A DNA stretch of 64,000 nt from Pisolithus tinctorius (GCA_024663395.1 JANFAH010000108.1:53248-117247), one strand, 5' to 3'. Shown: positions 22,426 through 33,875, numbered from the stretch's first letter. A program made the numbers and translations. The notes: a model not told the origin generated them from the sequence alone.

Positions 22426-23344
22426 TCTACATAACACAAGGCCAAAATGCTATCAGATCATTTGCATGACCATAGGAGGCATGCACCCTTGTTGCACTCC
22501 AAAAATTCCCAGATTGAAGGACCATGTTGGAAATGGTGTATTCTGTGCACTGCACTCCACATAGTCTTGTTCTCACATCACTGGTTTATGCCCCATGCTA
22601 GTGGAGAATCTCCAAGTGAGTTGGGAGAATCTCCAAGCAGGTATAGGGAATCTCCATCTAACTGTGGAGAAGTGACATTTAGCATAAACAATTGTGTTTT
22701 TCCAAGTATTTTGTGTTTTTCTCATGCAAAATTCCGCTTTCTGATAAGATAAGCATATGGTCATGATTGTACAATCAGGGGCTACAACTTTTATTATGAT
22801 GACCTCACTCCATTTACACTTCCTGGGGTGGTAATGCAGTACCAGTACTGGCTATAGTAGTTATTAGCATTGTGTAGTGTAGGCTGCACTACACGTTGGT
22901 AGTGCGCATTTTTGACTACCATTGACTACAAGAAGTGTAGCATTGAGTGGTAGTGGTCAAGTCACATGACAAAGGATCACATGACCTATTATGTAATGGT
23001 CACATGCCCCGGTGTGGTCTGAATGCAACGCCAACCTGATCACGTGACTATCACTGCCCACGGTCCCGTGACCTGGGATCACATGACAGAGTGTCTCGGA
23101 GCAGGGTGGTTGTTCGGTCATGTGATCAGTTGCCTCGGGTGGCCAGAAAGGTTTGTCACGTGATCTAATTAGTCACGTGTAGGCACAAACCCTGTGTCAT
23201 GTGACTAAAGTTACCTCATGTTCGACACTGTGAACCTGGCACGTGACTAAACTGCCCCTGAATGCATGCTGTTCCAGGCTGTGGCTGTGCTACAACATCA
23301 ATCATGTTATTGCTCATTCATTCCTGGGTGGAATGGTCTGAATG

Positions 23345-23589
23345 AGGTGTGACATGGTGGGGCATTCTCCAACAGATTGGCACCATGTGCCTTGCAGTAG
23401 CACCATCTCAAAGGCTCAGAAATGCAAATGGGCACATCTGAACACCAAATCTACTAGTGATTTATAGCTTTGTGATGAGCATTACGAAGTCTACCATTGG
23501 ACCATGTTGCATTTCTGTCACTTTGAGGGAATGCAACTGCAAGGCACATGGTGCCAATCTGTTGGAGAATGCCCCACCATGTCACACCT
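23345..23589. mobile_element. Foldback MITE at the inverted-repeat junction
   Basis: A 245-bp unit with near-perfect 54-bp terminal inverted repeats at 23345-23398 and 23536-23589 (AGGTGTGACATGG outward). The 137-bp centre has no coding capacity. Its right end overlaps the inner edge of the right inverted-repeat arm (23587) by three bases. No clear target duplication was found. Confidence 0.8.
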
Positions 23590-25271
23590 TATGAGGAAAA
23601 TGTGACCAGTCCTAAGATTGAACCAGTGACCTCCCAGGTGTTTACCAGGTGCTCCAACCACTGAGCCATATGGTCTGGGTACTAGTGTCAGTAGCTTGGG
23701 GGCTTAGACTAGCACTGTGGGAACAAATCTCCATGAAGTTAATGCACAGAATGCACCATCTCCAATGTGGTCCCTTCATCTGGCCACTTTTGCAGTGCAA
23801 AAACAGTGCACACCCCCTAGGGTCATGCAAATGGTCTGATTGCCTTTTGACCTTGTGTCATGTGATGGATCAGGATTTACTGCTGTGTTTCCAGGAGGCC
23901 TACTATCAGTCACCTTGTGTCCATGTAACTCACATGATCTGGACTTACTAAGGATGCTGCATGACCCATTGTACTGAGCATGCATGGGTTCCAGCTGCAG
24001 CTCCTAACCTGATGGAAATGTGACCAGAGCTAGCATTGAGCCAGGGCCCTCTCAGTGTCAAGCAGCTGCTCTGACCATGGAGCTACCTTGCATTGGATTC
24101 TCTATGGTGCTTGTAGGATTAGTGCAGATTACTACTTCAACACCTTAGAGGCTGCCTTGGGACATCCCTCTGGTTGCCAGAGGGGGGGTGGGATGTCCCA
24201 ATATAGCCTTAGAGGCTGTTGTGGGACATCCCACTGGTTGGCAAAGGGGAGGGTGGGATGTCCCAATGTAGGCTTAGAGGCTGTTGTGGGACATCCCACT
24301 GCTTGCCAAAGGGGAGGGTGGGACATCCCAACATAGCCTTAGAGGCTGTTGTGGGACATCCCTCTGCCAAGCAGAGGGAACAGTGGGATGTCCCAATGTA
24401 GCCTTAGAGGCTGTTGTGGGACATCCCACTGGTTGGCAAAGGGGAGGGTGGGATGTCCCAAAGTAGCCTCATAGGCTGCTGTGGGACATCCCAAGTCCCC
24501 TTATGAAAGTCAGTGGGATGTCCCATCCCAGCCTCAGGGGGCTATGATGGCACATCCTCCTAAGATACCTTTGCAGACCAGCACAATGCCCCATGACAAC
24601 CTCAGAGGCTCATCTGGGACATTCTGCCCTCTGCAGATGGTGTTGCAAAGGTGACCAACACCATGTTCTATGTGGGGGACTTTGAGATATTGGCTTGTCA
24701 CACAAGTGTTCAGAAACCATTTACTTCTTCCTCCATACGGTACAAATTGCTTGAAGTATAGACACAAATTGATTGAATTTATTATTGCAATTTTCATGGC
24801 AAATGTGGAGGCCCAGGTGGGTCATCCCCCTGGCAACTAGTGAGATGTCCCAATACAGCAGAATCAACATTGCAAAGATGTATATGAAAAGTGCTATTGT
24901 ATACTACTATGCATGGTGGGATGGGAGGGGATGTATAGGTCAAAGGATACTTTGTGGATTAAACCTGTCAGAGGAGCAAGGGGGCTAGGATTTCTGCAGC
25001 TATTTCAATGCTAATATATGCTGCACTTTCAGGAGTAGGGACCCCTGCCACCCAAGGCAGTCTTGGGACATCCCAAATAATTGCATTTGAATGGATGGCT
25101 ATGTGGGAAATCCCACCTGTCCCAGGGCCTAAAAATCTGCATAGCCCTGGGACATGACCAGATGTCCCTGGGCAGACCTTGGTCTGGGAGGCTATTAGGC
25201 TGGATGGTTTGGAGAAACTATTCAGCCTAAATGCTTATGAAAAATGGTTACCTGAAGTGCTTTGCAGTGTC

Positions 25272-25680
25272 TGTCATTTTGGTTAAGTCCTGTCCCTGGT
25301 CCTGTCCCCGGTCCACCTGTCCCAGTCTCCGCTCCCTTAGTCATACGTTAGTAATCCTTGTCTTACCAATCGTCTTAGCAATCCTTGCGAGACCCGCATT
25401 ACCAGTCCCTGTACTATAGTTGTTTCTCGTATATAAGCTCGTAGATACTCGGCCTGTAGACCTCAGTCTGAAATCAACCAAGTTACCCCTGATAACCCCA
25501 TCTCGGCCTCGAACTCGGACTGGGACCCACACAAGGGAATAGCGCTGTACTCTCAGTCGCTAAGTCCAACCAGTCCAATCCTTCTGTACTCTCGTCTCTC
25601 CTCTTGATCCCGACCCTTCGGCGTTGCGCCCTCTTCGGTCTCCGGTCCGGACTCAACCTGGACAATCCCCGTACTTGACA
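25272..25680 (+). mobile_element. LTR-like sequence of another family (G4)
   Basis: About 409 bp from TGTCATTTTGG to GTACTTGACA, CpG-rich, with a TATA-like ATATAAGC near 25430. The ends and promoter resemble a Ty3 LTR, but the sequence is not G1. The flanks gtgtc and tggac do not match. It separates the inverted repeat from truncated G1 copy B. Confidence 0.5.
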
Positions 25681-26153
25681 TGGACCACAAAAACCTTGAG
25701 TATTTCTCCACCTCTAAGGTCCTCACTTGTTGACAGGCCTGCTAGTTGGAGTACCTTTCCCAGTTTAACCTTTCCATCCACTTTTGACCTGGCTGCCTAG
25801 GAGCCAAACCTGACACACTTATGCAATGTTGGGACATCTACCCAAAAGGGGGGGATAGGGACTATGCACAGGTAAATCCTCACAATCTCCACCCAATGTT
25901 TACACAGGAGCAACTCATGTCATCCCTCCATACCACTACCCTCATGGCACCTGTGCTCTGTGCTGCCATGGTCCTTGATGCTGAGTGCTTGCATGCTGAC
26001 ATCATCTCTGCCTTACCCTCTGACCCTGTCTCTGCCAGCCATCTCCCAACTCCATCTAAGCCTCAGTGGTCCCTGGACTCTGACAGTCTACTCCACCTTG
26101 ACAGTTGCATCTTTGTCCCTGACATTGGTGACCTCCACCTCTGAGTGCTTCAG

Positions 26154-27966
26154 TGTGAGTCAAAGTGGGGTTCAGTGGTGGAAACCAACCAAAACCAACA
26201 CAAAAGACAATGAAAGCAAGTGGTGGTGTGCCTATGCAGTACCTAGATGGTGGAACCTGTTCTTTGGGATGGCTTTTGCGAACTACAACACTCAAAGATG
26301 AGTGCTGAGGGTTGGGGGTGCTCCGGACGAAGAAGGAGCAGGAATGCGAGAGGAAGCGATGGGGTAGACTGCTGTCAGCCTACAGAAGGATGGATGACAA
26401 CTTAATTCGATGCTCTGAGCTGCACTGAGCTCAGGGAGGACTTGGAGTGAAGTAGATTGATGATAGACGATAATAAGCGAAGTAGACGATAGTTAGACCC
26501 TTAATAAAGTCTCAACTATCGAAGCTGCTGAATGATTTTCTGAATGATAACAAAATGCGAGCAAGAGGGGCTCTCTGATGTCTTCTTTTTTTTTTTGCTA
26601 CCTAAGTACAGTGATTTATATACAGTACAGGGGCATTGCCTATGGAAAACAAGGTGCAAACACTTGGTAAGTGATTGGTAACTGATGAGTAAGGAATGTA
26701 AGCAGTGGGTAATCGTCTTAGAAAGCATTGGTGAGCATTGGTAAGGATAAGTAAGCCAAAAAGCGAAGAATCAGTAAGCAAGGGCAAAAGATTGGTAAGT
26801 ATTGGCAACAGGTGAGTCGAAGACAGTCAGAATGTCAAAGTATGAGTCAAGTAATGTCAGAAACTGGGAAAGCGCACTGGAATCGCATTAGGGGGAGGCT
26901 GTGCATGTCACATCTTGAAGAGATCGTTTCTGGGCCAAAGTGGGATGACAGAGAGGCAGCACTGATCTGATGCCGACATAGTACATCCAAAAGCGGACAG
27001 GGTGAGTCAGATGTCAACAGGGGTCAAGCTTTGGGGGTCTGTGGGGTGACAGGAGCATAAGGGATCACAACTTTCCCCCCCTTACTGTCCTCTCAGTGAA
27101 GCAAATAAAAACTTCATGAATGAGGCTCTGTTGGAAGAGAGGATGAAGGGGGAGCGTCTTCTGCTGTATCTTGCAATAAGGAGGCAAGATGTGCATCATA
27201 CTCGTCATGGATGTGATCAGGGAGAGTGGAGAACAGTAGATTATACTGTAGCTGTTGCAATTTTGGAAGAACAACGGACGAGACTGGTATGAAGACGTTG
27301 TAGGGAGCAGGGAGGAAGGATCCATATGCTTCTTGGACTGGAGAGACTGAAATGACCACATAAGACCTTTCCAAGTGAATGACAGACCTGAGGCGACCAA
27401 AGAATGTCCTCCTAGAGGTCATACTGACAAAAAGAACGCGCTGTCCAAGCTGGATGGGCTGAGAGGGGGCAGACGAGGATGGGATGTACCAGGATGCTTC
27501 AGGATGGAAGCTAGTAGGAACTCCTGGTAGATATACATAGCCATGGTCCCTAGCAAAGGGGACAAGCGAAATGCTTGATGTGGAGGTGGCCATATCAGAA
27601 GAATTAGTGAAATGAGCGTCTTTTGGAGGGAGTGCTGTAGAAATGTGTGGAGTGCGCAAATCCTTTCCAATTTTGGAAGGTAGGATCGCGTGGCTGAGCA
27701 CTACAAGCGAGTGTGGGAATGATTTCGGTGTCTGCAGAATTGGCGGAGATATGTCGAAAACTGGAATGCCATACACGGGCGCTTTAAGAACTTTATTGGT
27801 GCTTAACTCGCTTCCTCCTTTTTCTTTGGCATTGGCAACTCGTTCTTGTGCAAGGGATGACTGCCGACATTTCTGGCCGTCCTTCTTCGCATGAGGGCTA
27901 TGGTCTTCATCTCCATTCATCAGCTACATCCATGTCCACCTCACCAAACACCTTTGGTGTGTGACA
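26154..27966 (-). mobile_element. T2a element copy 2 (1,813 bp)
   Basis: On the plus strand TGTGAGTCAAAG...GTGTGTGACA, the reverse orientation of copy 1. The flanks tcag (26150-26153) and tcgg (27967-27970) fit a 4-bp target duplication with one CpG-derived change. It carries the only intact long T2 reading frame (27920-27114) and a TATA box near 26618. Confidence 0.88.
27114..27920 (-). CDS. Intact 268-aa T2 protein of unknown function
   Basis: Start MNGDEDHSPH, stop TGA at 27114. The N-terminal third is basic and Lys/Glu-rich (QERVANAKEK). The middle has PVYGIPVFDISPP and LPSKIGKDL. The conserved core has RDHGYVYLPGVPTSF, SQPIQLGQRVLFV, TSRRTFFGRLRS, LERSYVVISVSP and AYGSFLPAP. The C-terminus has DEYDAHLASLLQD and an acidic, Pro/Ser-rich tail. 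There is no obvious membrane segment or zinc motif. Equivalent frames persist in five other copies. I recognise no family. It lies upstream of the TATA box of the same element, so it probably needs another promoter or read-through. Confidence 0.55.
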   Translation of the reverse strand: MNGDEDHSPHAKKDGQKCRQSSLAQERVANAKEKGGSELSTNKVLKAPVYGIPVFDISPPILQTPKSFPHSLVVLSHAILPSKIGKDLRTPHISTALPPKDAHFTNSSDMATSTSSISLVPFARDHGYVYLPGVPTSFHPEASWYIPSSSAPSQPIQLGQRVLFVSMTSRRTFFGRLRSVIHLERSYVVISVSPVQEAYGSFLPAPYNVFIPVSSVVLPKLQQLQYNLLFSTLPDHIHDEYDAHLASLLQDTAEDAPPSSSLPTEPHS

Positions 27967-27970
27967 TCGG

Positions 27971-29834
27971 TGTGAGTCAAAGTGTGGAATGCTGGTGAAA
28001 ACCAAACAAATCCAACACAAAAGACAAATATGTGCAAGTGGTGGTTTACCTCTGCGGAACCTGGAGGGCAGAGAAACCTAAAGTGGGGAAGACTTCAAGT
28101 GGAGGTGCTCCTGGTGCAAGTCGATGACGAGTTACGCAGGAGAGGATGAATGAACACTGATTGAGAAGGGGATGCTGAACAGAGCAGGGGTGTTCAGCCG
28201 AAAGGACTTGGGAGTAATGGACTTTCGATAGAATATGCTCCTGGCGCAAGTCGATGACGAGTTACGCAGGAGTGGAAGAATGACTAGACAAGAGGTTGCT
28301 GACTAAGCACAGATGATACTGCTGAAGATGAATAGAAGTAGATAGACCCTTGATGGAGCCTCAACTACCAATGATATGAAGGAAGACAGATAGACTCTTC
28401 CGAATGAGCCTCAACTGTCGATGACGAGATATGCTGAGCTGAGCTGACTTCTGAGTGACTTCTTGATTGCTTCTCGATTGATTGTGGGTAGCTAAGTACA
28501 TGGGGGTTTATATACTGTGGGGGGAGCACAGCTTGTGACAAACAAGGCACAAACACTTGGTAAGTAATGAGTAAGGACTGAGTAATCATGATGAGTAAGC
28601 GAGAAATGAAAAGTAAGCAAGCAAAGAGGATTGGTAAGTATTGGCAATGAACGAGTCAAGGATAGTCAAAATATCACAGAATGAGTCAAATAGAGTCAGA
28701 AACTGAGTAAGCGCACTGATATCACATTAGGGGGTGGCGATGCAAGTCAGATCTTGGCGGAGACATCTCTAGATCCAAAGATGGCATGACAGATGGACGG
28801 TGTTTCCAGATAGGGAAGTATTAATTCCAGAATTGAAGGGCATGAGTCAGGCGTCAAAGGGGGCTAGGGCATTGGGGGTCTGTGGGGCAATGAGAGCATA
28901 CGTGATCGCGTCTCCCACCCTTTCATCCTCTCAGCGAAGTTAACAAAAACTTCATGGACGGGGCTCTGATGGAGGAGGAGGGGAAGGGGGGATGTCTTCT
29001 GCTGGATCTTGCAGTAGGAAGGCAAGATGCATGTCATACTCGTCATGAATGCGATCAGGGAGGCTGGAGGACAGTAGATTATACTGCAGCTGTCGCAATG
29101 TGGGAAGAATGATGGACAAGATTGGAATAAAGACGGTGCAGGGAGCAGGGAGGAACGATCCATATGCTTCATCAAGAGGGGAGACTGATACGACCACATA
29201 AGACCTTTCCAACCAAGTGACAGACCTGAGGCGACCAAAGAACGTCCTTCTGGAAGTCATACTGACAAGGAGAACACGCTGACCAAGCTGCATGGGATGG
29301 GACGGGGCTGACAATGATGGGATGAACCAGGGGGCTTCAGGATGGAAGCTAGTGGGAATGCCTGGCAGATATACGTAGCCATTGTCTCGGGCAACTGAAA
29401 CAAGCGAGATGATTGACAAAGAGGTGGCCATGACTGATGGACTTAGCGAAATGAGCGTCTGATGGATGGAGTGCTGTAGAAACGCGTAGGGTGCGAGGAT
29501 CCTCTCCAAATTTGGAAGGAAGAATCGTGGGGCTGAGCACTTTAAGCGAGCATGCGAACCGAGTTGACATCTTTGGAAATGGTGGAGATATGACGAAAAC
29601 CGGAATGCCGTACACAGGTGCTAAAAACTTTTAATGTGCGCTTAACTTGCTTCCTCTTTTCTCTTTAGCACTGACGACTCGATCTTGTGCGAAGGATGAC
29701 TGTTCACGTCCAACAGTCTTTCTACACATGAGGCCTTTAGTCTTCATCTGCATGCTTGGGCATTGTGCGCAACTCGTCAATGAGTTAGGCAGAGTCAGCT
29801 GTAACCATGTCCACAACACCTTTGGTGTGTGACA
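27971..29834 (-). mobile_element. T2b element copy 2 (1,864 bp), directly next to T2a
   Basis: Plus-strand TGTGAGTCAAAG...GTGTGTGACA, flanked by a perfect 4-bp duplication tcgg at 27967-27970 and 29835-29838. The left duplication is also the right flank of the T2a copy, so T2b inserted at the same target site in the same orientation. It carries a TATA box on the minus strand near 28510 and a roughly 60-bp tandem duplication around 28340-28440. Confidence 0.88.
28952..29763 (-). pseudogene. T2b reading frame, two-part, unknown function
   Basis: The N-terminal part begins MQMKTKGLMC near 29763, with one in-frame TAA before APVYGIPVF. A one-base shift near 29440 (shared by all T2b copies) passes to a 185-codon frame (29509-28952) starting MERILAPYAF and holding GYVYLPGIPTSF, TSRRTFFGRLRS and AYGSFLPAP. 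The 185-codon part is open and could be translated alone. Function unknown. Confidence 0.5.
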
Positions 29835-29879
29835 TCGGTTCAAACATGAGCATCCTCTAGCAGGCCATTTCAGGCAAAG

Positions 29880-30614
29880 TGTCAAGTCTGGGCCTACTCC
29901 GACCAACTCTGATGCTATATAAGGTCTAGAGAGTGGTTCAGAAGCAAGTCCGACACAGAGGAACGGAACTCCAACTAGCAGAGTGTCAGCAGGAATGAAG
30001 ACCACGGAGAAAAAGGTGGAGTGGAGTGAGGGTGTCGGGTTTAGCTCATGTGCTACCCCCTTGCATGATCCCAGCCCTCATATTTCAGAGGGAGAGTATA
30101 GATGGAGAGTTGGAGATAACTCCAACAGGCAGAAGATGGAATCAGAGGGAGTAGGAACTAAGTTGATATTTGTACTGAGGAACAGCAGAGTATGTTACAT
30201 GCTTTTATACTACTACAGAGGTATAGTAACCAGAATTGGAACTGACATATGGGGACCCAGAAATTTTCAAGTAAAAACTTCCTAGATGACGAATGAAGGG
30301 TAGACAGAAGACATATGAACAGGTAACATAGAACATCCAGAAAAGGAAACAGTCCAGGCACTGGACCATGCAGTGCGCACACTGTGGAGTACCTGACTGT
30401 GCACTGTCAGGGAGAAGTCCAAAGGTAATCACATGACCCCTCAGAGAATGATCTACCTGGTCCAGTAGGAGAGCAACACAAGTCTGACAGCAGTCAGAGC
30501 AGAGATGGTTCATAGATGACAGAAGATGGGCAGAGTTCGTGCAGAGTGAGTGAATGACCAGCAGAAGAGGGTGCAGAGTGAGCAAGGACCTGGAGTGAAC
30601 ACACAGTTATGACA
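29880..30614 (-). mobile_element. Solo LTR of G1 (LTR-b), inverted, inside copy B
   Basis: 735 bp in reverse complement (TGTCAAGTC...GTTATGACA) with a perfect 5-bp duplication caaag at 29875-29879 and 30615-30619. It splits the integrase zinc region of copy B. It carries the extra 20-odd bp (ctgtcagggagaagtcc) that defines LTR-b. Confidence 0.93.
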
Positions 30615-30713
30615 CAAAGCCACACCTTAGAGCTTGTCCACAGGGACTATGTGTGGCCCAGCCTCTGCTCTGACATGAAAGAATATGTCAGGTCTTGCAC
30701 TGCTGTGAGTCAA

Positions 30714-32553
30714 AGTGTGGAATGCTGGTGAAAACCAAACGAATCCAACACAAAAGACGAATAAGAGTGAGTGGTGGTTTGCCTCTGTGGAACCTGGAGT
30801 GCAGAGAAACCTAAACATGGGGGAGACCTCAAGTAGAGGTGCTCCTGGCACAAGTTGTCGATGAGTTATGCAGGAGTAGATGAATGGATGATGACCGAGG
30901 AGGGGATGTTGAACAGAGTGAAGGTGTTCAGTCAAAAGTACTTGGGGGTAATGGACTTTGATAGAATATCCTCCTTGCACAAGTTGATGACAAGTTATGC
31001 AGGAGTGGGGGGGATGACTAAGACTGCTGACTAAGAGGAAGCTTCAGATGATGAAGGATGGCAGATAGACTCTTCTGAATGAGCCTTAACTACCAAGTAT
31101 ACAAATGATGACAGATAGACCCCTTTGTGGAGCCTCAACTGTCAACAATGAGATATGCTGAACTGAGCTGAACTGACTGCTGGATTGCTTCTGATTGCTT
31201 TTTCTGGTAGCTAAGTACATGGGGGTTTATATACTGTTGGGGGAGCATAGCTTGTGACAAACAAGGCACAAACACTTGGTAAGTAATGAGTAAGGACTGA
31301 GTAATCATGATGAGTAAGTGAGAAATGAAAAGTAAGCAAGCAAAGAAGATTGGTAAGTATTGGCAATGAATGAGTCAGGGATAGTCAAAATATCACAAAA
31401 TGAGTCAAATAGAATCAGAAACCAAGTAAGCACACTGATATCACATTAGGGGGTGGCGATGCAAGTTAGATCTTGGCAGAGACATCTCTAGATCCAAAGA
31501 CAGCATGACAGATGGACAGTGTTTCCAGATAGGGAAGTATTAATTCCAGAATTGAAGGGCATGAGTCAGGTGTCAAAGGGGGCTAGGGTGTTGGGGGTCT
31601 GTAGGGCAATGAGAGCATATGCGATTGCATCTCCCACCCTTCCATCCTCTCAGTGAAGTTAACAAAAACTTCATGAATGGGGCTCTGATGGAGGAGGAGG
31701 AGAAGGGGGGATGTCTTTGGCTGGACCCTGCAGTAAGAAGGCAAGATGCATGTCATACTCGTCATGAATGCGATCAGGGAGGCTGGAGGACAGTAGATTA
31801 TACTGCAGCTGTCACAATGTGGGAAGAATGATGGATGAGACTGGAATAAAGATGGTGCAGGGAGCAGGGAGGAATGATCCATATGCTTCATCAACCGGGG
31901 AGACTGAAGTGACCACATAAGACCTTTCTAACCAAGTGACAGACCTGAGGTGACCAAAGAACATCCTTCTGGAAGTCATACTGACAAGGAGAACACACTG
32001 ACCAAGCTGCATGGGATGAGATGGGGCTGACAATGACAGGATGAACCAAGGGGCTTCAGGATGGAAGCTGGTGGGAACACCTGGCAGATATATGTAGCCA
32101 CTGTCTCTGGCAAATGAGACAAGTGAGATGATCAATGAAGAGGTGGCCATGATTGATGGACTTAGTGAAATGAGTGTCTGATGGATGGAGTGCTGTACCA
32201 ATGCACAGGGTGCAAGGATCCTCTCCAAATTTGGAAGGAAGAATCATGGGGCTGAGCACTTTAAGCGAGTGTGGGAATGGAGTCGATATCTTTGGAAATG
32301 GTGGAGATATGACGAAAACCGGAATTCTGTACACAGGTGCTAAAAACCTTTAACATGTGCTTAACTCGCTTCCTCTTTTCTCTTTAGCACTGATGACTCA
32401 TTCTTGTGTGAAGGATGACTGTTAACATCTGACAGTCTTTCTATGCATGAGGCCTTTAGTCTTCATCTGCATGCTTGAGCATTGTGCACAACTCGTCGAC
32501 AAGTTAGGCAGAGTCAGCTGTAACCATGTCCACAACACCTTTGGTGTGTGACA
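30714..32553 (-). mobile_element. T2b element copy 3 (1,840 bp) in the integrase gene
   Basis: Plus-strand TGTGAGTCAAAG...GTGTGTGACA with a perfect 4-bp duplication ctgc at 30710-30713 and 32554-32557. The integrase sequence of copy B resumes directly after it (compare 10085-10100 of copy A), so the insertion point is certain. Confidence 0.92.
31670..32480 (-). pseudogene. T2b reading frame copy 3, broken
   Basis: Same two-frame layout as the other T2b copies: an N-terminal part near 32480, then MERILAPCALVQ (32228) with GYIYLPGVPTSF and AYGSFLPAP. A stop near 31812 and further changes toward 31583 break it. Function unknown. Confidence 0.5.
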
Positions 32554-33268
32554 CTGCCTGTGGATGGAGCAAAACTCTGCAACACTGCCCCTATGGTCTA
32601 CTGAAGCAACTCCCTGTCCTGGAGAGACCTTGGAACTCCATCTCCATGGACTTCATTGAACACCTCCCCAACTCCAATGGCCACTCCACTATCCTCATGG
32701 TAGTGGACCACCTCTCAAAACAAGTGGTGTTCATCCCCACCCATGACTCTGTCATCTCTGCCAAACTCACTAAGCTCTTCCTTACCCATGTCTTCTCCAA
32801 GCATGCAGTACCAGCTAATGTCACCTCTGACAGAGGTCCTGAGTTTGTCTCACACTTCTTCTGCTCTCTAGGAAAGGCCCTTGATATGCATCTTCACTTC
32901 ACTTCAGGTTACCACCCAGAAGGTGATGGCCAGACCGAGCAAATGAACCAGACCCTCAAGCAGTACCTTCATGTCTACTGTAACTATCAACAAGACAACT
33001 GGGCTGAGCTCTTACCCCTAGCAGAGTTTGCTTTCAACAACACACCAAGTGCAACTACTGGAGTTTCTCCCTTCTTTGCTAACAAGGGATACCATCCAAA
33101 CCTGTCTGTGGTCCCTGACCAGGACTTCACCTCTCCAAGGGCTCATGACTATGTTGTTGAGCTCTCTGCCCTTCATGATTTCCTCTGCTCCAAAATGTCT
33201 GCCACTCAACAGTGCTACCAGGGTCCAGCAGATGCCAAATGCATACCTCCACCTGAGTTCAAGGAATG
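32554..33268 (+). pseudogene. Integrase core fragment of G1 copy B
   Basis: Open frame from the T2b edge to about 33268. It holds the three acidic-residue segments of the DDE core: DFIEHLP, SDRGPEF and HPEGDGQTE. The zinc-binding part lies upstream, beyond two insertions. At 33268 the sequence jumps to the antisense-gene region, deleting the rest of pol including the chromodomain. Confidence 0.88.
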
Positions 33269-33328
33269 AAAGTAAGGAAAAATAAAAAATACAAGTCAGC
33301 TCCACCTGACTTGCAGTACTCTGTCACT

Positions 33329-33698
33329 CACCTTTGCATGGCCTCATCCCACCTGGCCTGGGCCCTCTGCCTCTGCCTCTCAGCCTCTTCTGCCACCACT
33401 CTCTGCCTCTTCCTCTGTGCTTCCTCCTCCTCTCTCTGCCTCCACTCCACCTCCAGTTGCGCTTCCTCCACCTTTTGTCATTTGGCCTCCTCTTGCTTGG
33501 CCTTGCACTCCACCTTGTACTCCCTCTCTCTCTTCTCCACCTCCTCTCACCAACAGGTTTTCTCCATGATCTTCTTGCATTCAGTCTTGGTCAAGTTGTC
33601 AGTAAGGACGACCAATGTATTGTCCACAACTTGGGAGTAGTCGTGGGAGTGGCCTGGGGGTGGCTAGGGGGTTGTGTTCTTGCGCTGGAAGGACATGA
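33329..33698 (-). pseudogene. Exon 1 relic of the antisense gene in copy B
   Basis: Minus-strand counterpart of 12694-12327: start MSFQRKNTTP, then a Glu/Arg-rich segment and the end QARWDEAMQR at the same donor position. Three in-frame stops are present and exon 2 is deleted. Its presence shows that the antisense gene was part of the G1 family before the two copies split. Confidence 0.7.
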
Positions 33699-33875
33699 TG
33701 ATGAGGGAAGAAGGTACGAGGGGTCTGTGCCCTGTAGACATGTTTTTAAGCAGAACTTCAAACTCCAACAGAGCTCTGCCATGGCTAAAGCCATTGTCCT
33801 CAAGGCATCAAAGTAATTTCAAATGATCAACTTGTGTTGATCTCATTCCATACATGTGGCCTTCAGGGGGGGCAC

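Larger units (their letters stand above)
21838..22592 (+). repeat. Direct repeat of about 165 bp (21838-22002 and 22428-22592)
   Basis: Both copies run from acataacacaagg/acatgacacaagg through gcatgaccatagg to ttatgcccc/ctaagcccc, with scattered differences. The second copy lacks the tRNA-like head that follows the first. This looks like an element body that recurs inside E1. Confidence 0.65.
19455..23270. mobile_element. Non-autonomous element E1 with inverted ends and TCACRTGA arrays
   Basis: The segments 19640-19835 and 22741-22960 are diverged reverse complements: gtagtcaa...aaaatgc, a tgatgtcatcat...gttgtag block, and cttatcag at the inner edge. Outside them both ends carry arrays of TCACATGA, TCACGTGA and similar words (about 6 at 19495-19625 and about 11 at 22960-23255), like subterminal transposase-binding sites. 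The interior holds 65-bp palindromic repeats and tRNA-like units, and no transposase. The exact termini are not fixed. A related end lies at 37420-37800. Confidence 0.55.
20468..25256. repeat. Large inverted repeat: arms 20468-22115 and 23587-25256
   Basis: Two arms of 1,648 and 1,670 bp in reverse complement, with a 1,471-bp spacer. Long stretches give identical translations on opposite strands (for example 21751-22053 against 23649-23951), so the inner arms are near-identical. The right arm has about 20 extra bases near 24755. The left arm lies inside E1; the right arm lies beyond E1's right end and stands alone. This indicates a recent inverted duplication, gene conversion, or an assembly artefact. 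Confidence 0.92.

Noticed and set aside
20085..22430. Repetitive peptide ORFs (GCCGTSH-like repeats) as repeat proteins
   Set aside because: They are translations of the 65-bp repeat on either strand, with no independent coding evidence.
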